DNA of 64,000 nt, taken from contig UQGG01000036.1 in assembly GCA_900540475.1 (NCBI GenBank), positions 1 to 64,000 of the forward strand. Direction: 5' to 3'. This document shows, in pieces, positions 52,920-61,914 of this stretch. The notes below the pieces were generated by a model. The model was given only the letters and a program-made list of their open reading frames with translations, was not told where the DNA came from and did no database searches. The DNA comes from an uncultured Robinsoniella sp. (GTDB taxonomy: Bacteria > Bacillota > Clostridia > Lachnospirales > Lachnospiraceae). Numbering within the stretch: the first letter of the stretch is position 1; each line of letters begins with the position of its first letter. Position numbers and translations under genes: made by a program.

Positions 52920-53861
52920 ATGCTGGTAAATATGAACGATGTACTGATACCCGCCAAAAAAGGAAAGTATGCCATTGGTTTATTTAATGCCGTGAACCTG
53001 GAACTGGCAAGAGGAATTATCGCCGCTGCGGAAAGTACCGGTTCTCCTGTGATTATGGGAACTGCAGAAGTACTCTTCCCTTACGGGCCCCTGGAAGAAT
53101 TATCTTATTATCTGATTCCCATGGCGAAGAAAGCAAATGTTCCCATTGTAATCCATCTGGACCATGGTTTGAAAAAAGAAACCTGCATCAAAGCACTGGA
53201 ACTTGGCTTTAGTTCTATCATGTATGACTGCTCTACCGACACCTATGATGAGAACGTGCGGAAAGTCAGAGAGATGGCGGAAATTGCACATTCCTACGGG
53301 GCAACTATTGAAGGGGAATTAGGGCATGTGGGGGATAATGAAGGTTCTTTCGAAGGTGACTCCCACACAAATGATCCTTCCAGATTTTATACAGATCCTG
53401 CCCAGGCAAAAGACTTTGTTGAAAAAACCGGTGTGGACGCGCTGGCAATTGCAGTTGGTACTGCCCATGGAGCCTACAAGCTTCCTCCAAAACTGGATTT
53501 TGAGCGTATCCGCACCATCGCTAACACCATATCGGTTCCTCTGGTACTTCATGGCGGGTCCGGTCTGACGGATCAGGATTTTAAAATGGCTATCCGGGAA
53601 GGAATCAGTAAGGTAAACATTTTTACGGATATTAATGTGGCAGCCGTGGAGGCAGCTTTTCGGGACTTCCACTCCATGAATAAAGGCATTATAGATCTAA
53701 TTCCGGCAGCGGTAGAAGCTACCAAACAGGAAGTAATAAAGAAAATTGAACTCTTTGGTTCCAATGGAAAAGGGCGGAATATCGATCTGGCAAAAGAGCT
53801 TGAAATGAATCCCGCATTTTTAGAACGGATCGTAAAAGAAGTATTACAGAAACTGCATTAA
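52920..53861 (+). CDS. Class II ketose-bisphosphate aldolase (first)
   Basis: Zinc-dependent class II aldolase of 313 residues. Zinc and catalytic motifs: VIHLDHGLK, GELGHVGDNE, GTAHGAYK and VLHGGSGLT, followed by KVNIFTDINVAA, the phosphate-binding region. The start at 52920 has GGAGG 8 bases upstream; an earlier ATG at 52905 overlaps that site. The PfkB kinase gene follows by 19 bases, so the pair probably phosphorylates and cleaves a ketose. Fructose-, tagatose- or related bisphosphates are all possible substrates. Confidence 0.9.
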   Translation: MLVNMNDVLIPAKKGKYAIGLFNAVNLELARGIIAAAESTGSPVIMGTAEVLFPYGPLEELSYYLIPMAKKANVPIVIHLDHGLKKETCIKALELGFSSIMYDCSTDTYDENVRKVREMAEIAHSYGATIEGELGHVGDNEGSFEGDSHTNDPSRFYTDPAQAKDFVEKTGVDALAIAVGTAHGAYKLPPKLDFERIRTIANTISVPLVLHGGSGLTDQDFKMAIREGISKVNIFTDINVAAVEAAFRDFHSMNKGIIDLIPAAVEATKQEVIKKIELFGSNGKGRNIDLAKELEMNPAFLERIVKEVLQKLH

Positions 53862-53880
53862 GCAGACCAGGAGGTAAATT

Positions 53881-55008
53881 ATGGCTGAAGAAAAAGCAAG
53901 TGTTGTGGTGGCAGGACATATTTGTCTTGATATTACACCGGACTTTCCCAACATTAAAATTGATAAAGTAGATGATATGCTGGTTCCGGGACGGCTGATC
54001 CAAATGGGAGCAGTAGATGTACATATTGGCGGATGCGTATCCAATACCGGTCTGGCACTGAAAATCCTGGGGGCAAACGTAAGCCTCATGGGTAAGATCG
54101 GAAATGATGATTTTGGCAGTATCGTATCCGACCAGATCAATTCCCACAATGCCATTAACAACATGAGTATCTCCGAAGAAGAAGATACTTCTTATTCTGT
54201 TGTAATCGCACCAAGAGGCATTGACCGGATTTTCCTGCACCATTCCGGTGCAAATAATTATTTTTATGAGCAGGATCTGGATTTTGACATCATCAAAGAC
54301 GCCCGCCTCTTCCATCTGGGCTATCCGCCTCTGATGAAAAGCCTGTATGCCGACGGTGGAAGTGAATTGCTGAAAATCCTGCAGAGGGTAAAATCTCTGG
54401 GCGTTGCCACTTCTCTGGACATGGCAGCCATTGACGAAAATGACGAAGCTGGAAAGGTGGATTGGGAAGCAATTCTGGAAAAAGTTCTGCCTTATGTAGA
54501 CTTTTTTGTTCCAAGCATCGAAGAACTGGCTTATATGATTGACCGCCCCAGATACCGGGAATGGATTGCCAGAGCAGCCGGCAGGGATGTAACCAGTATC
54601 CTGTCGGTAGAGGCAGATATCGTTCCCCTTGCGGAAAAGCTCCTTGCAATGGGCTGTAAAATTGTATTGTTAAAATGCGGCGTTCCGGGTCTGTTCCTGG
54701 CATCTTCTGATCGTGATACCCTGGAGAAAATCGGGGAACGCCTGGAATTTGATGCCGGCAGCTGGACGGGCATCAGGCATTTTGAACCAAGCTTTAAACC
54801 GGATAAAGTTCTCTCCGGTACCGGAGCCGGAGATACCAGTATCGCAGCTTTTCTGTATGCGATCTTAAATAACTACAGCTGGGCAGACTGTATGAAATAT
54901 GCTACGGCTACGGGTGCATCCTGTGTCACTGCATACGATTCCTTAAGCGGTCTGAAAAGTTTCGAAGAACTGAAGAAAAAGATGGATCAGGGATGGGAAA
55001 AAGTATAG
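53881..55008 (+). CDS. PfkB-family carbohydrate kinase
   Basis: Ribokinase-fold sugar kinase of 375 residues. The N-terminal signature region is GGCVSNTGLALKILGA, and the ATP/anion-hole signature with the catalytic Asp is SGTGAGDTSIAAFLYAI. The chain is longer than typical PfkB enzymes (about 310), with extra sequence around YMIDRPRYREW. AGGAGG lies before the ATG. It is the second gene of the aldolase-kinase pair and ends at a shared terminator with the convergent AraC gene. Confidence 0.88.
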   Translation: MAEEKASVVVAGHICLDITPDFPNIKIDKVDDMLVPGRLIQMGAVDVHIGGCVSNTGLALKILGANVSLMGKIGNDDFGSIVSDQINSHNAINNMSISEEEDTSYSVVIAPRGIDRIFLHHSGANNYFYEQDLDFDIIKDARLFHLGYPPLMKSLYADGGSELLKILQRVKSLGVATSLDMAAIDENDEAGKVDWEAILEKVLPYVDFFVPSIEELAYMIDRPRYREWIARAAGRDVTSILSVEADIVPLAEKLLAMGCKIVLLKCGVPGLFLASSDRDTLEKIGERLEFDAGSWTGIRHFEPSFKPDKVLSGTGAGDTSIAAFLYAILNNYSWADCMKYATATGASCVTAYDSLSGLKSFEELKKKMDQGWEKV

Positions 55009-55014
55009 AGATTC

Positions 55015-55036
55015 AGCGGCTGTTTTTACAGCCGCT
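55015..55036. terminator. Shared terminator of convergent kinase and AraC genes
   Basis: AGCGGCTGT and ACAGCCGCT are perfect 9-bp arms with a 4-base loop, followed by TTTT on the plus strand. The stop codon of the minus-strand AraC gene lies at the loop and right arm. Confidence 0.82.
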
Positions 55037-55958
55037 TTTCTAATATGCGCAGGCTCTCTGCATCTCCAAGAAACATCTGGGCAGTTGCAGCTTCCCGTTC
55101 CTCTGCTTCCTGATAATGATTCCCTGCCTGCCCCGTTTTTCGGAATTCCTTTGGCGTCATGCCTGTTTTTTTCACAAAGATCTGGCTTAGATAACGATAA
55201 TCGGAAAACCCGCAGGTGACACAGATATCGGTCAGGCTCAAGTCCGTCTGTGCAATCAGATATCTGGCTTTCTCAAAACGCAGCAGGGTAACATATTCCT
55301 GAAAGGACATATTGAAATTGTCTTTGAAAAAATGGGAAAGATAGGACAGGGATAGGCCTTCCGCTTCTACCAAATCCGAAAGCAGTATCTTAGAGGTATA
55401 ATTCTCATCTATAAATTTAGTGATCCGGGACAGCCTCTCCAAATGGGCATTCCTGGAGCGTCTCTCCAATTCCGTAATCCGGTGGTACGGGCAGTAATAT
55501 AACAGCCTGTAAAAAATATCACAGAGCAGAGACATACATTTAAACTCATAATTGGCATTTCGCAAAAAATACAGGTAGGCACATTCCTGTATTTCTCTTT
55601 GTACCATAAATTTTATTTTCTGGGAAAAATATTTTCCAATATCTACAGAATCAAATTCCAGATTGTATATATCCGGAAAAAATCGGGAACAAAATCCTGA
55701 GGAAATCTGCAATGACAGGATAACCGTGCTGCCTTTTGCCGTATGCAGCTCATGAGGCCGCCTTGGATTAAAGAGAAATACGGAACCATCTGAAAATAAA
55801 TAGGTCTGTTTATTGCAAAAAACCTCCACCATTCCAGAGAGGACCATACAAATCTCAAACTCTTTATGAAAATGAGGCTTTCTGTGGGAAAGCTCCACAA
55901 TAAATATTTTAATATCATTTAGAAAATTATGTTCTACAAATTCGTATTCATTATTCAT
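55026..55958 (-). CDS. AraC-family regulator with cupin-type sensor
   Basis: Soluble regulator of 310 residues. An N-terminal cupin-like domain (HRKPHFHKEFEICMVLSG, then LFNPRRPHELH) senses a small molecule; the C-terminal helix-turn-helix pair includes LSDLVEAEGLSLSYLSHFF and ICVTCGFSDYRYLSQIF. The start at 55958 has GGAGGTG about 6 bases upstream. It is divergent from the xylose-isomerase-fold gene and convergent with the aldolase-kinase pair, so it probably controls one or both sugar units. Confidence 0.88.
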   Translation of the reverse strand: MNNEYEFVEHNFLNDIKIFIVELSHRKPHFHKEFEICMVLSGMVEVFCNKQTYLFSDGSVFLFNPRRPHELHTAKGSTVILSLQISSGFCSRFFPDIYNLEFDSVDIGKYFSQKIKFMVQREIQECAYLYFLRNANYEFKCMSLLCDIFYRLLYYCPYHRITELERRSRNAHLERLSRITKFIDENYTSKILLSDLVEAEGLSLSYLSHFFKDNFNMSFQEYVTLLRFEKARYLIAQTDLSLTDICVTCGFSDYRYLSQIFVKKTGMTPKEFRKTGQAGNHYQEAEEREAATAQMFLGDAESLRILEKRL

Positions 55959-56217
55959 ATGCCACCTCCGTCTACCTACAGTATACCTGAATGTCCTGGG
56001 AATGAAAAGCAGAAAAAGCAAATTAGTCATATAAATTCAACATATAAATGAAAGTTAATTATTCCAATTTCAGTATAATGGAATTATCAAACATGATAGC
56101 AGGCAAAGAAACGCCTTACACCAGTTTCGGCGTATTTATGCCGAGATTCACTACTACTTCATCCTGCCAGAAATGTTTCAAGCCGTATGAAGTACTAACA
56201 CATAAGGAGGATACAAT

Positions 56218-57252
56218 ATGTCAAGATTTAAATTTTCCGTAGGACCCTGGAACGTACATACCGGAGCAGATTCCTATGGCCCGGCAACCAGAAAGGATAT
56301 TCCTTTTGAAGAAAAGGTAAAGAAATTTTCAGAAATGGGCTTTTCCGCAATCCAGTTCCATGATGACGATGCAGTGCCAAACCTGAATGAATTAACCGAA
56401 GAAGAGATAAGGGAAGAAGCCAGAAAATTGAAAAAGCTGCTGGACAAATACAATATGGCTGCTGAATTTGTGGCACCCAGACTCTGGATGGATCCCCATA
56501 CTATTGACGGCGGATTCATGTCCACTTCCAAAGAAGACAGGGATTTCGCTATGTGGAGAGCAAAAAGGTCCATCGATATCGCCAATGAACTGGGCACCGA
56601 TATGCTGGTGATCTGGCTGGCACGTGAAGGAACCCTCTGTGCCGAATCCAAAAGCCCGGTGTGGGCAACCAGGCAGTTAATCGAAGCCATCAACGAAATG
56701 CTGCGCTACGATTCCAACATCCGTGTAGTAATTGAACCCAAGCCAAACGAGCCGATTGACCGGAGTATCTGCGGCACCATGGGCCATGTAATGGCGATCT
56801 CCGCAGCAACTATTGACCCTTCCAGAGTTGGAGGCAACCTGGAAAGTGCCCATGCAATTTTAGCCGGCCTTGACCCTTCCCACGAAATTGGCTTTGCACT
56901 GGCAATGAATAAATTGTGGACCGTACATCTAAACGACCAGAACGGCATTAAATTTGACCAGGATAAATCCTTTGGCGTGGAAAATCTCCGCCAGGCATTT
57001 AACCAGATAAAAGTTCTGATGGAAAATAATTACGGTTCCAACGGGGAATATGTGGGGCTGGATGTAAAGGCCATGAGAACCACGACAGACGAAGACAGCT
57101 ACAAACACCTGGAAAACAGTCTGAAAATTGTACAAGCGCTGGAAGACAAAGCAGCCCGCTTCGATTACGGCTTCCAGAAAAAGTGCGTGGAAAGCAGAGA
57201 CTTTGAAGGGCTGGAAATGTATGTTATGAATCTTCTTATGGGGGTTGAATAA
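56218..57252 (+). CDS. Xylose-isomerase-fold sugar isomerase
   Basis: Protein of 344 residues related to class I (actinomycete-type) xylose isomerase, which is usually about 388. Catalytic residues are kept: the His and Asp in IQFHDDD, the metal-binding Glu in VIEPKPNEP, the Glu and His in GGNLESAHAILAGLDPSHE, and the Asp residues in HLNDQNGIKFDQD and VGLDVKAM. The N-terminal FSVGPWNVHTGADSYG also matches. AAGGAGG lies before the ATG. The 259-base gap before it has a TATAAT at about 56079 without a clear -35 box. Substrate specificity is not given by sequence; an isomerase step feeding the nearby kinases and aldolases is likely. Confidence 0.85.
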   Translation: MSRFKFSVGPWNVHTGADSYGPATRKDIPFEEKVKKFSEMGFSAIQFHDDDAVPNLNELTEEEIREEARKLKKLLDKYNMAAEFVAPRLWMDPHTIDGGFMSTSKEDRDFAMWRAKRSIDIANELGTDMLVIWLAREGTLCAESKSPVWATRQLIEAINEMLRYDSNIRVVIEPKPNEPIDRSICGTMGHVMAISAATIDPSRVGGNLESAHAILAGLDPSHEIGFALAMNKLWTVHLNDQNGIKFDQDKSFGVENLRQAFNQIKVLMENNYGSNGEYVGLDVKAMRTTTDEDSYKHLENSLKIVQALEDKAARFDYGFQKKCVESRDFEGLEMYVMNLLMGVE

Positions 57253-57329
57253 TGTAACAGATGGTTTGATTCGTGTAACTTGGGTGATTGAATCGCGTAA
57301 CTTGAGTGATTGAATCGTGTAACAGGGGG
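57242..57329. repeat. 22-bp tandem repeat after the isomerase gene
   Basis: Four units of 22 bases, with GATTGAATCGTGTAAC as the core, start at about 57242, 57264, 57286 and 57308. The first overlaps the isomerase stop codon and the last runs into a terminator-like hairpin. Confidence 0.75.
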
Positions 57330-57347
57330 TATTTCAGCCCCCTGTTA
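57320..57347. terminator. Hairpin between convergent isomerase and 1-phosphofructokinase genes
   Basis: TAACAGGGGG and CCCCCTGTTA are perfect 10-bp arms with an 8-base loop; the right arm includes the stop codon of the kinase gene. T-runs are weak on both sides, so termination is probable but not certain. Confidence 0.65.
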
Positions 57348-58256
57348 AATCTGTTTCACCACTATTTTGGGCAGCAGCTTTAGAATATCATCTTCCTCTG
57401 CCAGGTCATCTGCAAAAGCAGTGGCACTTCCCGCAGCAGCCGCATATTTAAGCGCCTGAAGAACAGAAGCGTCATATCCTTTCAGGAACCCTGCAACCAT
57501 GGAATCACCGGCTCCCACTGAATTTTTCACGGTTCCGGCTGGTGCCTGTACCCTATATACACTGCCATCCTCATCACCGAATATGGCACCTTCTCCCGCC
57601 CTGGAAACCAGAACATTCCTGGCACCCATCTTCTGGATTTCTCTGATACAGCGGATGATTTCTGCTTCATTTGTACAGGAAATACCGAACACGCCGCCTA
57701 ACTCGTGATGGTTCGGCTTGATCAAAAACGGATGGTACGGCAGTGTTTTAACCAGCAGTTCCCGCTCCGCGTCTACCACAACTTTTACCTCCCTGTCCGC
57801 CAGCTGTTCCATAATTTTCTGATAAGCGTCGGAAGACAGGCAGGAGGGAATACTCCCTGCGAGAACGAGCGTATCATTCCCGTTCAAAACGGAGATTTTA
57901 TTCAGCAGCTCGCAGAATTCATCCTCTGTAATATCCGGTCCGTTACTGTTAAGATCCGTTTCTTTTTCTCCTTTTACTTTCACATTAATTCTGGAATTGC
58001 CCTGGGACAAAGTCACAAAATCTGTATGTATTCCCTGGCTTTCCAACTGTCTGACGATTTCCTTTCCTGTAAAACCCGCCTGGAATCCCATCGCCACACT
58101 TTCTTTTCCCAGGTGCCGGAGCACAATGGAAACATTAATTCCCTTTCCACCGCAAAACTGGTATTCAGAGCTGCTCCTGTTGATTTCTCCTGCATTCATA
58201 TTCTGGATATGCATTATATAATCCAATGCGGGATTAAAGGTCACTGTGTAAATCAT
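57345..58256 (-). CDS. fruK: 1-phosphofructokinase (PfkB family, FruK/LacC type)
   Basis: Hexose-phosphate kinase of 303 residues. The start MIYTVTFNPALDYIM and FCGGKGINVSIVLRHLG are typical of FruK/LacC, and the catalytic Asp is in SVGAGDSMVAGFL. It phosphorylates fructose-1-phosphate or tagatose-6-phosphate to the bisphosphate used by class II aldolases. It overlaps the upstream DeoR-type gene by 23 bases. No fructose PTS gene follows, which is unusual for a fru operon and leaves tagatose-6-phosphate kinase as an alternative. Confidence 0.85.
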   Translation of the reverse strand: MIYTVTFNPALDYIMHIQNMNAGEINRSSSEYQFCGGKGINVSIVLRHLGKESVAMGFQAGFTGKEIVRQLESQGIHTDFVTLSQGNSRINVKVKGEKETDLNSNGPDITEDEFCELLNKISVLNGNDTLVLAGSIPSCLSSDAYQKIMEQLADREVKVVVDAERELLVKTLPYHPFLIKPNHHELGGVFGISCTNEAEIIRCIREIQKMGARNVLVSRAGEGAIFGDEDGSVYRVQAPAGTVKNSVGAGDSMVAGFLKGYDASVLQALKYAAAAGSATAFADDLAEEDDILKLLPKIVVKQI

Positions 58257-59049
58257 ACCATCTCTCTCCTTCTACAGGCGCCTCAATGACATCTACCTGG
58301 GCCCCCAGCCATTCCTTCGTTTTTTCATCCAGGCCATCGTCTACAATAAGCCCGTCCAGCTCTCTCCACTCAGCGTATTTTACCAGGGCTTTTACCCGTA
58401 CCTTGCTGCTGTCCGTAATCACATATGCCTGCTCTGCATTCCTGATCATCTGATGCTTGATCTCTGCTTCCGGGAAATTCTCCACATAAGGTCCGTTTTC
58501 CCCCTGTAACCCGCTGGCACCTACAAAAGCAATGTCCGCACTAAGCCTGCTCAGCCAGTAAGAGGCAATGGGTCCTGTGGCAGCGCCGCTGGTTTTATTT
58601 AATTCCCCGCCAATCATAATCACTTTAATGCCATGGGCATTCATCAGCTCCGCTATGGGCGTAAAGTTTGTCACAACGGTAATATCTTTTCTCAGAATCA
58701 GCTGTCTCGCCAATTGGTATACTGTGCTGCCGGTATCCAGGAACACCACACTTTTATCCGGGATTAATTTTACGGCACACTGGGCTATTGCCACCTTTTC
58801 ATTGATTGCCTTTTTTGATTTTTCCGTATAATTGCTGGCGCTGGATTCGTTTAATACTTCTGCAGAACCGTTATTCTTTTTAATGATTCCGCTTGCGTCC
58901 AGCGCCATCAGGTCTTTTCTGATGGTTTCGGTGCTGACCTCAAAACGGCGTGCCAGATCACCCACTTTGGATTTTCCTTCCACCAGAAGTATTTTTGCTA
59001 TCTGCTCTCTTCGATTCGCCAGCGATACGGCTTTTCCTCTGTTTTTCAT
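58234..59049 (-). CDS. DeoR-family sugar-phosphate-responsive repressor
   Basis: Regulator of 271 residues. The N-terminal helix-turn-helix is KVGDLARRFEVSTETIRKDL, and the C-terminal DeoRC domain has the sugar-phosphate-binding VFLDTGSTVYQLARQL and VIMIGGELNKTSGAATGP. GGGAGG lies before the ATG. The overlap with the kinase gene suggests it controls that operon in response to a phosphorylated sugar, as FruR does. Confidence 0.9.
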   Translation of the reverse strand: MKNRGKAVSLANRREQIAKILLVEGKSKVGDLARRFEVSTETIRKDLMALDASGIIKKNNGSAEVLNESSASNYTEKSKKAINEKVAIAQCAVKLIPDKSVVFLDTGSTVYQLARQLILRKDITVVTNFTPIAELMNAHGIKVIMIGGELNKTSGAATGPIASYWLSRLSADIAFVGASGLQGENGPYVENFPEAEIKHQMIRNAEQAYVITDSSKVRVKALVKYAEWRELDGLIVDDGLDEKTKEWLGAQVDVIEAPVEGERWYDLHSDL

Positions 59050-59083
59050 GTTCGTTTAACTCCTCCCTTTAAAGCACGCTCCA

Positions 59084-59140
59084 AGTCTGTTTGTAAATTC
59101 ATTCCCGCCATCTGCGCGCCCCACTTTGCGGCATATTTGC
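59084..59140. repeat. Diverged relic of the 233-bp TIR element (left end)
   Basis: GTTTGTAAATTCATTCCCGC then CATCTGCGCG and CCCACTTTGCGG align with the first 60 bases of the 5467-5699 element, with about one base in four changed. It lies in the 199-base gap between the DeoR and dehydrogenase genes; no gene is seen there. Confidence 0.5.
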
Positions 59141-59248
59141 CCCGAATGTGGGTTCCATAGCCAGCTTTTGTATGATCTCTGGTATTATTATACTGGAAAA
59201 CAAATATACTTTCAACTTCCAATTCCACGTTCGTTCTGATTTCCAAAG

Positions 59249-60397
59249 TCAATAGGTAATGACTATTTTCTTTGTGGATACTTTGTCCTCCACCATCTGA
59301 AAAGCATCCAGAATTTTATCAAAAGGTATCCGGTGGGAAATGTAATCTCCTAACCGGATTTCACCTTCCCGAATCCATGCAATAATCTGTTCCAGGGCAG
59401 CCGCCTGCTGCTCTTTTACCGGCATGTGCAGGAAGTTAAGGCTCCAGTTATAGGGTGCTGCCTCCCAGGATAAATCCATGTTCATTTTTGGTGAAATCCC
59501 ATACACGCAGATCTGTCCGTTTTCTTTCAGAAGGGGCATCGCCTGATTGATTATCTGATTGATCCCCACGGCGTCCAGCACATAATCACAGCCTTCGGGT
59601 AAAATTCCCCGTACTTCCCAGGTCAGATCCCCCTGGCTATTGGAAATTACACAGTCTGTCGCCGGCACCGGAATATCTGACCCCTGGGGCAGACGCCAAA
59701 TTGAACTGCAGGCGTCTCCGTCTTGTTCATTTCCCGTAGATATAAAATAGTCCGCCCCAGCCTGCAATGCCTCCGTCTTCTTATCATCCTTGATATCCAC
59801 AGCTATTACGGTTCCTACTCCGGAAAGTTTCATCAGTTTTATAAAAGTAAGACCTACCGGACCTGCGCCGAATACGGTTACGCTGCTTCCCTTGCGGAAA
59901 CCAAAATTCCGTATTGCAGCCAGTACCTCACAGAAAGTAATCACCATTACGCCATCCACCGGGTCAATATCCTTTGGCAGAACCTGCTGTGTATAATGTG
60001 CATCCCAGAATTCAGGATGCCCCTCCCGGATTCCCGCTTCTTCCATCGCCTGATAATCCCGGGCTGCAGTATACTGGGAATAACCTCCCCAGAAGGAATA
60101 ATAGCCATTGTACTGATTCTTTTCATCCTGGTTCAGAAATGGCACCAATACATGATCCCCCACTTTAAACCGCTTCACCCGGCTGCCCGTTTTGATTACT
60201 CTGCCCACTGCCTCATGCCCCAGCAGGCAGGGATATTCATCGATCCCCTTAAAGTCCCCATGTAAAATCTTAGTATCTGTCCCATTACATATGCCGCTGG
60301 CTATGGTCTGCGTCAGTACCCAGTCCTCCCCGATCTCGGGGATGGGCAACTCTACTATTTTTAATTTGTGTTCCTCTGTAACCGCTAATGATTTCAT
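59249..60397 (-). CDS. Zinc-type MDR alcohol/polyol dehydrogenase
   Basis: Medium-chain dehydrogenase of 382 residues. Catalytic zinc ligands are the Cys of ASGICNGTD and the His-Glu of LLGHEAVGRV; the Rossmann motif is VFGAGPVGLTFIKLMK. The usual four-Cys structural zinc lobe is not seen. The start at 60397 has GGGAGGG 6 bases upstream; the longer frame to 60430 overlaps the kinase gene. It is last in an operon with an FGGY kinase and an aldolase, so it probably oxidises a sugar alcohol to the ketose that the kinase uses. Confidence 0.88.
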   Translation of the reverse strand: MKSLAVTEEHKLKIVELPIPEIGEDWVLTQTIASGICNGTDTKILHGDFKGIDEYPCLLGHEAVGRVIKTGSRVKRFKVGDHVLVPFLNQDEKNQYNGYYSFWGGYSQYTAARDYQAMEEAGIREGHPEFWDAHYTQQVLPKDIDPVDGVMVITFCEVLAAIRNFGFRKGSSVTVFGAGPVGLTFIKLMKLSGVGTVIAVDIKDDKKTEALQAGADYFISTGNEQDGDACSSIWRLPQGSDIPVPATDCVISNSQGDLTWEVRGILPEGCDYVLDAVGINQIINQAMPLLKENGQICVYGISPKMNMDLSWEAAPYNWSLNFLHMPVKEQQAAALEQIIAWIREGEIRLGDYISHRIPFDKILDAFQMVEDKVSTKKIVITY

Positions 60398-60419
60398 CTT
60401 ATTCCCTCCCATACAGGCA

Positions 60420-61910
60420 CTATACTTCAAGATCTCTGACTATCCGGTGGAATTTCAGATATCTGTAATATTGTCTTTCCATACTTTCTGCTTTCTTACA
60501 ATCCGGTTCTATGTCACGTTTTTCAAACCAGGATGCACTCACATCATAATTCTCTATGATTCCAATTGCTTTGGCTGCAATATAGAAGGCCCCTCTCGTC
60601 CCCGCCTGAATATCCCGCGCCGCATGAATTTCCCGCTGTAAAATATCGGCACGTAACTGCAATCCCCTGTCCGATTTCACTCCTCCTCCGCCAGCCATAA
60701 TCTGCCGGACCGGAAGTCCGCAGGCTGCCATATTTTCAAGATTCAATCGGATGTCAAAGGCAATTCCCTCCAGTGCAGCCCGGACAAGCTCACCCCGGGT
60801 GGTCTTTAACGTCATCCCATAGATGCCTCCTCTGTCACGGGTATCCATATATGGGGTTCCGCTTCCAGCCAGATGGGGTAAATAGAGAAGCCCTGAGGAT
60901 TCATCTGGCATTTCCTCCATCATAATGTCATAGACATCCCTGCCGGTCACGTTATAATCCCACATTTCTTTTTGAAACAGCTTGCTTCTCAAGTCCTTAA
61001 GTACCACACCACCTGTCAGAAGAACCCCGTAGGTCAGATACTTTCTGGGCACCACATGAGGGGCGCAGACCAGGTGGCATTTCTCCATTTTTTCGGTTTG
61101 GCGGTAATCATCCATAACCAGGGTAAAACATTCCACCGTTCCCATGCCGTAAGCCCCATCGCCTCCCGCTATGGCCCCCATACCCAGTGCCACGCAGGGC
61201 TGGTCATGCCCTCCCGCAATGATAAGGGGGTGGTTCTTCAGATTTAATTCCCGGCAGATCGCATCCGGCATTTTCCCAATCACATCTCCGGCTTTTACCA
61301 CCTTTGGCATCTTATCCATTGAGATACCCGTTTTCTCCAGGATCTCTGCCCACCATTCCCCTTTTCTGATATCATATGCCATGCTTCTGGATGCCAGCGT
61401 GTCCTCTGCGATAAATCCGGCACCCATACACAGCTCTATAAAACTTGCCATAAATAAGAATTTGTATGTATTTTCATACACTTCGGGCTGGCACCGTTTC
61501 ATCCTGCAGAGACGGCTGATGGTATACATGGGGTGGGCAATCAGACCGGTAATTTCTGCAATCCTTTTTTTCCCCACCTGGGATTCTATTTCTGACAGTT
61601 CCTGCGCCGCATTGTCATCGGTATACAGAATTGCCGGTGCCAGCACCTTCCCACTCCTGTCCACTGCAACTACCGTCTCTCCAAAAGAAGTCGTACAGAC
61701 TGCGTCTATTTCGGAATAACACGCAGCACACTCTGCCATTACCTCTTTTACCTTTTCCCAAACTAATCCGGCATCTATCCGTCCGTCGTAATTTTCCGCC
61801 GGATACTCCCGATAGGAACTGCAGCAAAATTCTCCCAGTTCATTAAAAACCGTTGCTTTACAACCGCTCGTACCGATATCCAGCCCCATAAGGTATCTCG
61901 TAACTGCCAT
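60420..61910 (-). CDS. FGGY-family carbohydrate kinase
   Basis: Sugar kinase of 496 residues of the xylulokinase/gluconokinase group. The first phosphate loop is LMGLDIGTSGCKATVF, a sugar-contact region is in AGGHDQPCVALGMG, and GGVVLKDLRSK and AGGGGVKSDRGLQLRADIL mark the second domain. The start at 61910 has GGAG 8 bases upstream; the longer frame overlaps the aldolase gene. It lies 4 bases after the aldolase gene. The substrate is probably a ketose or polyol; the residues seen do not decide which. Confidence 0.88.
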   Translation of the reverse strand: MAVTRYLMGLDIGTSGCKATVFNELGEFCCSSYREYPAENYDGRIDAGLVWEKVKEVMAECAACYSEIDAVCTTSFGETVVAVDRSGKVLAPAILYTDDNAAQELSEIESQVGKKRIAEITGLIAHPMYTISRLCRMKRCQPEVYENTYKFLFMASFIELCMGAGFIAEDTLASRSMAYDIRKGEWWAEILEKTGISMDKMPKVVKAGDVIGKMPDAICRELNLKNHPLIIAGGHDQPCVALGMGAIAGGDGAYGMGTVECFTLVMDDYRQTEKMEKCHLVCAPHVVPRKYLTYGVLLTGGVVLKDLRSKLFQKEMWDYNVTGRDVYDIMMEEMPDESSGLLYLPHLAGSGTPYMDTRDRGGIYGMTLKTTRGELVRAALEGIAFDIRLNLENMAACGLPVRQIMAGGGGVKSDRGLQLRADILQREIHAARDIQAGTRGAFYIAAKAIGIIENYDVSASWFEKRDIEPDCKKAESMERQYYRYLKFHRIVRDLEV

Positions 61911-61914
61911 GCCC

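Noticed and set aside
53719..54315. 198-codon frame on the minus strand
   Set aside because: Antisense to the PfkB kinase and aldolase genes, without a ribosome site or a known domain.
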